A stretch of 64,000 nt of DNA, taken from NCBI GenBank assembly GCA_964586155.1, contig CAZPHC010000031.1:1-64000 (forward strand), given 5' to 3'. The notes below the pieces were generated by a model that was not told the origin of the DNA, did no database searches, and saw nothing but the letters and a program-made list of their open reading frames with translations. The position numbers and the translations under genes were made by a program. The DNA comes from SXNM01 sp964586155 (lineage in GTDB: Bacteria > Myxococcota_A > UBA9042). Positions within the stretch are counted from its first letter, which is position 1, and every line of letters starts with the position of its first letter. This document shows positions 30,057-36,788 of this stretch, piece by piece.

Positions 30057-30407
30057 ATGAGCGAGCACCGCATCTTCACGACCGCGTTCGCAAGGGTCTA
30101 CCCGATGTACGTGCAGAAGGCCGAGCGCAAGGGCCGGACCCAAGCCGAGCTCGACCGCGTCATCTGCTGGCTGACGGGCTACGACGACGCGGGCCTGCGC
30201 CGGCAGATCGAGCAAGGCGTCGACTTCAGGACCTTCTTTGGCGAGGCGCCGGCGTTGCATCCCCACCGCGCCCTGGTCAAGGGCACGGTCTGCGGCGTGC
30301 GCGTCGAGGACGTCGAGGACCCGCTGATGCAGCTGATCCGCATCCTCGACAAGCTCGTCGACGAGCTGGCCAAGGGCCGCGCCATGGACAAGATCCTGCG
30401 CGCCTGA
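30057..30407 (+). CDS. DUF2200 family protein
   Basis: A 116-residue cytoplasmic protein that matches DUF2200 over its whole length: HRIFTTAFARVYPMYVQKAE at the start, VICWLTGYDD, DFRTFFGEAP, VCGVRVEDVEDPLM and LDKLVDELAKGRAMDKIL. The function of the family is not known to me. A ggaggt ribosome-binding site precedes the ATG. It is followed closely by the uracil-DNA glycosylase gene and may be co-transcribed with it. Confidence 0.92.
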   Translation: MSEHRIFTTAFARVYPMYVQKAERKGRTQAELDRVICWLTGYDDAGLRRQIEQGVDFRTFFGEAPALHPHRALVKGTVCGVRVEDVEDPLMQLIRILDKLVDELAKGRAMDKILRA

Positions 30408-30472
30408 CCAACGCGTTGCCGGTGCCCGTGCCGTCGCCGCCGGCGATCGCCTGGGCGCAACGGAGTGAACCC

Positions 30473-31189
30473 ATGGGGGCCGACATCGCCGCAGCCGACG
30501 CCGGACGTCGCGCCATCCGCCTCGAGCCGAGCTGGCTGGCGCGGCTGCGCGACGCCTTCGACACGCCGGGCATGGTCGCGTTGAGCGCGCGCTTGCGCGA
30601 CGAACGCAGCCGCGGCGTCGTGATCTTCCCGCCGGCCGCCGAGATCTTCGCCGCGCTCGACCGCACGCCCTTCGACGCCGTCCGGGTCGTGATCCTCGGC
30701 CAGGACCCCTACCACGGCCCGGGCCAGGCCCACGGCCTGTCGTTCTCGGTGCGTCGGGGCGTGCCGGTGCCGCCGTCGCTGCAGAACATCTACCGCGAGC
30801 TACAGAGCGACCTCGGCCTGCCGATGCCGCAGCACGGCGACCTGGGCGCCTGGGCCGATCGCGGCGTGTTGCTGCTCAACGCCTCGCTGACGGTGCAGGC
30901 GCACAGCCCGGCCAGCCACGCCGAGGCCGGCTGGCAACCCTTCACCGATCGGGTGCTGCGCGAGCTCAACGACGGCCGGCAGGGCCTGGTCTTTCTGCTC
31001 TGGGGCAGCCACGCCCAGCGCAAGGCCGCGTTCATCGACCGTCGGCGCCACCTCGTGCTGCAGGCGCCGCATCCCTCGCCGCTCTCGGCGCATCGCGGCT
31101 TCCTCGGCTGCCGGCATTTCTCGCGCGCCAACCAATGGTTGTTGGAGCGCGGCGAGACGCCGATCGATTGGAGCTTGCCGGAGGCGTGA
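30473..31189 (+). CDS. ung: Uracil-DNA glycosylase (family 1)
   Basis: This enzyme excises uracil from DNA to start base-excision repair. It has 238 residues. The water-activating loop is VVILGQDPYHGPGQAHGLSF with Asp78 and His81; the DNA-intercalation/catalytic loop APHPSPLSAHRGF with its His is present near the C-terminus. LLLNASLTVQ and VFLLWGSHAQRK are the other conserved blocks. The ATG at 30473 follows cggag; an upstream in-frame TTG would only add low-complexity residues. It is the last housekeeping gene before the accessory island. Confidence 0.96.
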   Translation: MGADIAAADAGRRAIRLEPSWLARLRDAFDTPGMVALSARLRDERSRGVVIFPPAAEIFAALDRTPFDAVRVVILGQDPYHGPGQAHGLSFSVRRGVPVPPSLQNIYRELQSDLGLPMPQHGDLGAWADRGVLLLNASLTVQAHSPASHAEAGWQPFTDRVLRELNDGRQGLVFLLWGSHAQRKAAFIDRRRHLVLQAPHPSPLSAHRGFLGCRHFSRANQWLLERGETPIDWSLPEA

Positions 31190-31356
31190 CCGCCGCCGGC
31201 GAGGATCTTGCCACCCGCGGCGCCTCGGGGGGATCCGCTGAGCTCGTGTCATGGCATCGAGTTCCGTTCGATCGACCGGAGGTTGGACGACGGCGTGCGG
31301 CGGGCGCTGGTGAACCCGTCGGTCGACGCGGGGCTGGTCGACGCCCGAGGCGGCCC

Positions 31357-31412
31357 GACCGCGAGAACGCGGGGGTGTAGCCGGACGGCTACACCTGCCT
31401 GTTCTCGCGGTC
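31357..31412. repeat. 56-nt imperfect palindrome, copy A (left edge of the island)
   Basis: Two 26-base arms around a ggac loop. The outer 12 bases (gaccgcgagaac) and inner 8 (gtgtagcc) pair perfectly, and a six-base middle block holds four mismatches. The sequence is closely related to the perfect palindrome at 57593-57648. The rest of 31190-31452 has no gene I can support. Confidence 0.9.
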
Positions 31413-31452
31413 TGGCGTGGCGTCGACGCGTTGGTTGGTGGTGGTCGTCGGG

Positions 31453-32127
31453 TCAGCCGCCGCGTCGTCGCAGGGACGCTTCGTGTCGCGCGAGGGCTGC
31501 GCGCTGCGCGTCTGTGCCTGCATCGCGCGCTGCAACCAGGATGTCGTCGAGCTGGTAGCTGGCAAAGTCGTTCAGCGCGTCGACGACCTTGACCGCCCAC
31601 GCGTCGGCGTCCAGCCCTGGCGCCAGGCTGCGGAACCAGGCCGGGAGCACCCTATCCCAGAGCACGCCGACCTGCCACGAGCCGGCCTCGTCGGCGAAGA
31701 ACACGACGTCGCGATGGCAGCGGTCGACCTCGCGCATCAGGTCGATGAGCAGCTCCAGGCCCGCCGCGGCTGCCGCGAGGTCTCCGCGCGTCTCAGCGCG
31801 CAGGCAGCCGGCGACCAACCGCGCATGTTCGGCGATGAAGCGTTCGGTGCCGGGCGACTTCGACAGGAAGTTGCGGGAATTGACGTGGAAGGTCTCATAG
31901 TAGCGGCCCGCCATGGCGTCGCGGTGAAACGCTTGGATCGACGCCAGCAGATCCGGCGGTGGACCGTCGTCCGCCACGACCTTGTGCAAGTGGACATAGT
32001 CGGCGAGGAGCTCGGGAAGCGACTCGTCCGGGAGCAGGTCGATGGCGCGGTCGAGCAGCACGCGCCGATCGGCGCCGTCGAGGTGTTCGAGGTTGCGGCG
32101 GATCTTGTCGCGGTCGAAGGTTGGCAC
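31453..32127 (-). CDS. Hypothetical protein, last gene of a kinase-led cluster
   Basis: A 224-residue helical protein with no recognised domain. It begins VPTFDRDKIRRNLEHLDG from a GTG at 32127. A GTG at 32214, three bases after the upstream stop, is an alternative that would add 29 low-complexity residues. Conserved-looking features are FHVNSRNFLSKSPGTERFIAEH and VLWDRVLPAWFRSLAPGLD. There is no signal peptide or membrane segment. It sits in an accessory island downstream of two other unknown genes and a Ser/Thr kinase, all on the same strand. Confidence 0.65.
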   Translation of the reverse strand: MPTFDRDKIRRNLEHLDGADRRVLLDRAIDLLPDESLPELLADYVHLHKVVADDGPPPDLLASIQAFHRDAMAGRYYETFHVNSRNFLSKSPGTERFIAEHARLVAGCLRAETRGDLAAAAAGLELLIDLMREVDRCHRDVVFFADEAGSWQVGVLWDRVLPAWFRSLAPGLDADAWAVKVVDALNDFASYQLDDILVAARDAGTDAQRAALARHEASLRRRGG

Positions 32128-32217
32128 GGTGTTGCTCTGGTCGCAGGGGGGAGTCGTGCGCGGCGGCGTGGTCCAACGCAGGTTGCAGACTGTGGTAGGC
32201 GGAAATCGGCTCACCAG

Positions 32218-32568
32218 TCACGGAACGGGCCCCTGCGAAGGACGCTCGATGACTGCCGCCTGCGCGAAGGCCCTCGCGACGCTGCGCGGCTTGTCCCCGC
32301 GTACCACGGCGTGAGCGGGGTTCAGCAGCGTCGGATCCGGCAGGACCTCCTGCCGCTGGCCGCGTGCAAACCCAGCGGTGATCGAGGCGATGCCGTACCC
32401 ACGCTGTAGGTACTCCCCGAGGCTCTCCTCGGCCGTACGGATTGAGGCTCGGTCGACGGACAGCTCGGGATCCTTGAAGGCGGCGGAGGTTGGTCGGCCG
32501 CTGTCATCGATCTGCACCGGGTGGAGCCGTCGCAACAGCTTCTCGGCGTCGGGGATCTCCAACGTCAT
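32218..32568 (-). CDS. Small hypothetical protein in kinase-led cluster
   Basis: A 116-residue soluble protein. The ATG at 32568 overlaps the stop of the 389-residue protein gene by four bases (ATGA), so the pair is translationally coupled. Features include ELSVDRASIRTAEESLGEYL, GYGIASITAGFARGQRQEV and LNPAHAVVRGDKPRSVARAF. It resembles a recurring small-protein style of defence islands, but I cannot name the family. Confidence 0.7.
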   Translation of the reverse strand: MTLEIPDAEKLLRRLHPVQIDDSGRPTSAAFKDPELSVDRASIRTAEESLGEYLQRGYGIASITAGFARGQRQEVLPDPTLLNPAHAVVRGDKPRSVARAFAQAAVIERPSQGPVP

Positions 32569-33734
32569 GGGCGCACCCCCGACGTCAGCCACAGCACGAG
32601 CCGAAACGCGCTCCATGACCCGCATTCGCCTTCGTCTTCGAGGCCTGCCGTCGCGTCTGCATCGTAGTAGCCGAAGCGATCGCTCGACACGATCTCGAGC
32701 TCGAGCGCGCGTGCGCCGCGCTGCCACTCGAACTGCACGGTGCCATGGGTCGTCGGGGCGACGAAGGGTGCCGGCAGTGCCTGGCCGTTGCGTTCCAGGA
32801 CACGAGCGGCGCGTACCGCGAAGGTCTCGGCGGCCTCGAGGACGCGACGGTCAATCGGCGGGGCGCCATAGCTGTCCCAGCCTTGCTGCAGCGCGGCCAA
32901 GGTGTCCAGCCGTGCGCGGATCGCGGCGAGTGTGGTGCGGTCAGGCGCCGCCTCGCTCAGCCACTCGATGCCGTCCTGTTCGTCTTCAGAGGCCACCCTC
33001 AGCGTCGTGACGGTGTCGATGGAACGCGCTTTCGGATCGCCAGGCCAACCCACGGCGACGACGCGCTGCCATCGCAGCGGATCGTCGACTTTGGCCCACA
33101 TTTCTTCGTTGGCCATCACCTTCGTCCGGCCGCGTGCAGTCACAACTTCGAAGCTTCGCTGGGTGACGTCCATCGCGACCACGTTGCCGCATACTGCGAC
33201 CTGTTGCAGCGGTTGGTAGGGCTCCTTTCGCTGCAGGCGCCTGCGTCCTGCCTCGCTGAGGATGCACGAGGCGGCCGAACCGGCCGGATCGGTGATCTCC
33301 ATGCGCACGCCGTTGGCCAACACGGTGCGCAGGCGTACGCCCAGCGTGTGCTTGATCTCTACAGGCACGCTGGCAGGCCATTGGTCGTTGGTTTGGAAGG
33401 CGACAAGGGCGCTGTGCAGCTGCTGCATCGCGACCTGGGCCGGTTGTTGGTGATTCGAGGGGACAGCAGTCGCTGCAGGCTCGAACTTCAATACTGTGCT
33501 GCCTTGCTCGATCTGCGTCAGCAGGACCTGACTCAGGTCCATGACCTCGCGCGTGGGCCGTACCTTCAGGTCGAGACCGAGTTCCCACTGCACCAGCGAC
33601 TGCACGGACTCCTGCACGGCCCGCGCGATCGCGCCGAGGTCGGTCAGCGAGATCTGGCCCGACGGCAGGTCATGTTTGTGCAGCTTGATCTCCAACGCTC
33701 GCTCCGATGCTTCGAGGTGTCTGGTCCGCTCCAC
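32565..33734 (-). CDS. Hypothetical two-domain protein in kinase-led cluster
   Basis: A 389-residue protein from a GTG start. The N-terminal part has QISLTDLGAIARAVQESVQS, an alpha-helical layout. The middle (VAVCGNVVAMDVTQRSFEVV) is beta-rich and reads like a small barrel. The C-terminal part carries LQQGWDSYGAPPIDRRVLEA and VAPTTHGTVQFEWQRGARAL, a combination seen in other uncharacterised island proteins, where it spans about 110 residues. No catalytic motif is recognised. It is coupled to the downstream 116-residue gene; a 196-base gap separates it from the upstream kinase. Confidence 0.7.
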   Translation of the reverse strand: MERTRHLEASERALEIKLHKHDLPSGQISLTDLGAIARAVQESVQSLVQWELGLDLKVRPTREVMDLSQVLLTQIEQGSTVLKFEPAATAVPSNHQQPAQVAMQQLHSALVAFQTNDQWPASVPVEIKHTLGVRLRTVLANGVRMEITDPAGSAASCILSEAGRRRLQRKEPYQPLQQVAVCGNVVAMDVTQRSFEVVTARGRTKVMANEEMWAKVDDPLRWQRVVAVGWPGDPKARSIDTVTTLRVASEDEQDGIEWLSEAAPDRTTLAAIRARLDTLAALQQGWDSYGAPPIDRRVLEAAETFAVRAARVLERNGQALPAPFVAPTTHGTVQFEWQRGARALELEIVSSDRFGYYDADATAGLEDEGECGSWSAFRLVLWLTSGVRP

Positions 33735-33930
33735 TCAACCCGTTGACCGCAGGCGTTCTTCCTGGGGGCGTCAGCCTCGCCGGCCTGCAAGACAGCCTGC
33801 GTCGATGTGTCTCGTCCGTCCAGTGACCTCGGCAGTGGCGCTCACGTCGCAGTCGGTGTCGGCGCCGTCGAGCTGGCCGCGGCGGCGTGCCGCCGGATCG
33901 ACTGCCGCCGACTCGTGCCCGCCACCCAGT

Positions 33931-35148
33931 TCACGCCCTCGCCCGCCGCAATGCCCCGACGAACGCCCCACACGTCGCAAACCGGTCGCGAGGCGAGAGC
34001 GACAGCGCCTTCTGGACCACGGCCCGCTGCGCCGTGCTCAGTATGCCCGCCGCGTCTGCGAGCGAGACCCCGCCGTCGGGCGCGCCGACCAGCGCCGCGA
34101 GCCCGACCGCCGCGAGGCTGTATTGGTCGGAACCCTTGCGCGCCGGCTGACCAACCAACAGCTCGGGTGCGACGAATCCGCGATGAAAGCCCACCGCCGT
34201 CGTCGCCACCTCGGTCGTCGCGCCGACGGTGTTGACGCCCGTCATCATGTCGGCCGTCGTGCCGAAGTCGAGCAGGCGGACGTGCCCACGGCCATTGCGG
34301 GCGATGTTGCCGGTGTTGACGTCGTGGTGGATGACCTTCTGCCCATGGGCGTAGTCGAGCGCCTTGGCGATCGGGTCGAGCCAGCTGAGGAGCTCGACGA
34401 ACGAGAGCGCGCCGGCGGCGACGCGCGCCCGGAGCGTCTCGCCGCAATCGGCGACCACCAACCACGGTGAAGCGCCAGCGTCGGCGTCGAGCAACTCGAC
34501 GATGTGCGCGTGCTGCAACTTGCGAAGCTGTCGGATCTCGCGCCTCAGCGCGTCCTCGCGGCCCGGTCTGGCGCGCTTGACCCACGCCTTGCGCTGCTTC
34601 GGACCCACGGCCGGCCACGCTTCGCCGAAGCCCCCGACGATCGGCTCACCCCGCAGGCACCACTCGCCCGCCACAACGACCGACGGGGCCCAGATCGCCG
34701 GCTGCGCGGCCCGCGCGACGCTACGCTTGGGGACCTTGGAGTCGGTTTGTGTCGGCTGCTGCGCTGCCGGCTTCGGCGCCGATGAGGTCGGGACGAGACC
34801 CGCCAGCGCGTTGCTGATCCGCGTATTGCCGTGCGCAGCCCCGAGCGCCTGCCGCACCTTGGCAGTGGTCGTACCGACAATGCCCGCGAGGTCGGCGGCG
34901 AGGTCGTAACGTCGCGCGTCTGCAACCGAGAGCGCGAGGTCGTCGAGGTCAACGGGCCAGCTGGCGCCGAGCGCAGCTTCGACCCGCGTGCCCGCGGGCG
35001 CGGCGCTGAGGTGGCGGCGGACGGTGGCGTGGGTGATGGGAAGCAGCGCCACGAGGCGCGCCATGGCGTCGCGACCCGCGGCCGTGCGGTCGAACCAGTC
35101 GGCGCGCCAGTTTGCGAGGCGGGCCGGGGGCTTGGTCGGTGGGGGCAT
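33931..35148 (-). CDS. Ser/Thr protein kinase with duplicated N-terminal helical module
   Basis: A 405-residue cytoplasmic kinase. The ATG at 35148 is preceded by ggagg at good spacing; a GTG at 35190, directly after the ThiF-remnant stop, would add 14 residues. Residues 20-60 and about 75-115 are two copies of one module (VRRHLSAAPAGTRVEAAL and VRQALGAAHGNTRISNAL). A linker leads to the kinase: glycine loop VGGFGEAW (171-178), Lys191, HHDVNTGN (274-281) in place of the usual HRDLKxxN, DFG at 294-296, and APE at 327-329. It should be active, but the Arg of HRD is His. There is no membrane helix. Context suggests a defence or stress kinase (inference). Confidence 0.82.
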   Translation of the reverse strand: MPPPTKPPARLANWRADWFDRTAAGRDAMARLVALLPITHATVRRHLSAAPAGTRVEAALGASWPVDLDDLALSVADARRYDLAADLAGIVGTTTAKVRQALGAAHGNTRISNALAGLVPTSSAPKPAAQQPTQTDSKVPKRSVARAAQPAIWAPSVVVAGEWCLRGEPIVGGFGEAWPAVGPKQRKAWVKRARPGREDALRREIRQLRKLQHAHIVELLDADAGASPWLVVADCGETLRARVAAGALSFVELLSWLDPIAKALDYAHGQKVIHHDVNTGNIARNGRGHVRLLDFGTTADMMTGVNTVGATTEVATTAVGFHRGFVAPELLVGQPARKGSDQYSLAAVGLAALVGAPDGGVSLADAAGILSTAQRAVVQKALSLSPRDRFATCGAFVGALRRARA

Positions 35149-35190
35149 GGGTGCGTCCTCCAATCGGTTGGCTGCGTCGTCGCCGTTCAC

Positions 35191-35406
35191 TCAGGTTTCG
35201 ACGCCACAGACCCGGCAGTTGCGCGGTCCGCGCAGGCCGGTGCGACGTACTGTGCCGTCAGTGAAGCTGAAGGCCAATCGGTTGGGTGGCGTGGTGGCAC
35301 CGGCGAAGGCGGTCAACAGGCGGAGGAGTTCGATCATCGCGGCGCCGGCGAGCATGGTGTTCACGGCGATGACGCTGGGGCTGGCGCAGTTGGTCGTGAT
35401 CGTCAT
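35191..35406 (-). pseudogene. C-terminal remnant of a ThiF/E1-like (ubiquitin-activating-type) protein
   Basis: Seventy-one codons whose product reads like the end of a ThiF/E1 protein: NCASPSVIAVNTMLAGAAMI is the family's helix after the adenylation core, followed by LLRLLTAF, RLAFSFTDGTVRRTG and a terminal CRVCG that would be half of the structural zinc site. The adenylation domain (GxGGxG loop, catalytic Cys) is missing; an in-frame TAG lies two codons before the first ATG. The stop codon abuts a possible GTG start of the kinase gene, which suggests that the two were once an operon. Confidence 0.6.
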
Positions 35407-35485
35407 GGGGCGCTACACACGAGGAGCGACAAGCGCCAGAAGCCAACATCGGATGGCGCTTGCGAAACCGTGGTGCTAGAAGCTG

Positions 35486-36565
35486 GTGTGGCGGTCGGAC
35501 ACGCGGACCGGCGGCCCTTGCGGCAGGCCACAACGACGATGGCCATGGAGTCCTCCGCTGACGACGAACACCTACAAAAACTTGCTGCTGCGGCTGTCCC
35601 GCGCGGGGTTCAAGAAGGACTTCGTCGAGCAGGCCATCTTGCCAGACTGGTGGGACGACGACTGCGCGACGGACCCTGGCGTACTCGCCGACCTCGAGGC
35701 GCGTGTCGCGCGGTTCCTAGGGCTTCCGGTTGCCAGAGCCGCGAATCCCACCGCGACGTTGGCAGCACCGGCGTACCCGCAGGCGCAACTCAGGCGGGTG
35801 CGCGATGTGTCGCGCGATCGGTTGGGACCCGCGATGCACGCGGCGATCCGGATCGCAGCTGCTGTCGTGCGATCGATGCGCGATCCCGCTCGCGCTCCAT
35901 CCGTCCCTCCACAGGACGCACTGGTGTGGCGTGGCGCCATTCGGCGTACGCCTTCGGCCGTCACGCTGGTCGACCTCGCGGCAGATCTCTGGGCGCGTGG
36001 AATCCCCGTTGTGGCGGTCGACGTGCTACCTGCACCCAGCTTTCAAGGGATGGCCTGTGTCGTGGAGGGTCGGCCCGTCGTGCTGATCACGCACAAGTAC
36101 GACGAACCCGGTCGGCTGGTGTTCTTGATTGCTCATGAGGTCGGCCACATTGCCGCTGGTGATTGTGGCCCGGACAGACCCGTCGTGGATGGCGAGGAGG
36201 ATGCGGGCGACGACGACACCATCGAGGCTCGTGCCGATCGGTACGCGACGCGCGTCGCCGTTGGGAGTGACGCGACACCCGCGATTGATGCCCGAAACTT
36301 CCGGGAACTCGCCAACGAGGCGGCGCGGGTCGAGCGCGACACTGGCGCGGATGCCGGCGCCGTGATCTTCGCTTGGGCTCGTCGTACGGGCGACTATGGC
36401 AGCGCGACGATGGCGGTGAAGGCGCTCTACCGGGCATCGGGAGGCCGGCGGCAGCTTCGCGGACTCTTCGACCAATACGTCGACCTCGATGTGGCGACCG
36501 ACAGCGATCGCGCGCTTCTTCGTTGTGTCTATGGGGACCCGGCCCGCGATGAAGCTGCTCGTTGA
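35486..36565 (+). CDS. ImmA/IrrE-family metallo-endopeptidase
   Basis: A protein of up to 359 residues. The C-terminal half has the zinc-protease motif FLIAHEVGHIAAGD (HExxH) and a downstream acidic segment TIEARADRYATRVAVG expected to give the third ligand. The N-terminal part (NLLLRLSRAGFKKDFVEQAI, then LPDWWDDD) looks like a helical DNA-binding-like domain of the type joined to ImmA proteases. The start is uncertain: GTG at 35486 gives about 25 unlikely residues, and homology-like sequence begins near residue 25-29, where no ATG exists. Family members cleave repressors of mobile elements or act in toxin-antitoxin-like pairs. It overlaps the broken gene at 36549. Confidence 0.8.
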   Translation: MWRSDTRTGGPCGRPQRRWPWSPPLTTNTYKNLLLRLSRAGFKKDFVEQAILPDWWDDDCATDPGVLADLEARVARFLGLPVARAANPTATLAAPAYPQAQLRRVRDVSRDRLGPAMHAAIRIAAAVVRSMRDPARAPSVPPQDALVWRGAIRRTPSAVTLVDLAADLWARGIPVVAVDVLPAPSFQGMACVVEGRPVVLITHKYDEPGRLVFLIAHEVGHIAAGDCGPDRPVVDGEEDAGDDDTIEARADRYATRVAVGSDATPAIDARNFRELANEAARVERDTGADAGAVIFAWARRTGDYGSATMAVKALYRASGGRRQLRGLFDQYVDLDVATDSDRALLRCVYGDPARDEAAR

Positions 36566-36772
36566 CACGGATGCTTTCTGCAAGCTCGAAGCGGCACACC
36601 TGATGTCGGCCGCAGCGAACCATCGCAAGCAAGCGATACGCTACCCACTCGGTTGTCGCTAGGGGACTTGGGACATGCAGAAATCTACTTGCACGACGAT
36701 CATGATTCGGTAGCGTGCGCTCGCGAGGCAAAGGAATCAAATGGCTTCCGCGGGACGAGCCGCCGGGCGTGA
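36549..36772 (+). pseudogene. Broken PIN-like partner gene of the ImmA protease
   Basis: The ATG at 36549 overlaps the end of the ImmA gene by 17 bases, and the product opens MKLLVDTDAFCKLEAAHL, the first strand and helix of a PIN-type nuclease with the expected Asp. The frame stops at 36660-36662 after 37 codons. In another frame the sequence continues ASDTLPTRLSLGDLGHAEIY to a TGA at 36770-36772, with a GDLGHAEIYL stretch that could be a later PIN block. This suggests an internally deleted and frameshifted gene; a short genuine peptide is the alternative. Confidence 0.45.
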
Positions 36773-36788
36773 GCAACCACGTCGAGCC

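Noticed and set aside
31190..31356. Short plus-strand frame with LDDGVRRALVNPSVDAG
   Set aside because: It has protein-like stretches but no start signal, and it runs into the palindrome; not enough to claim a gene or remnant.
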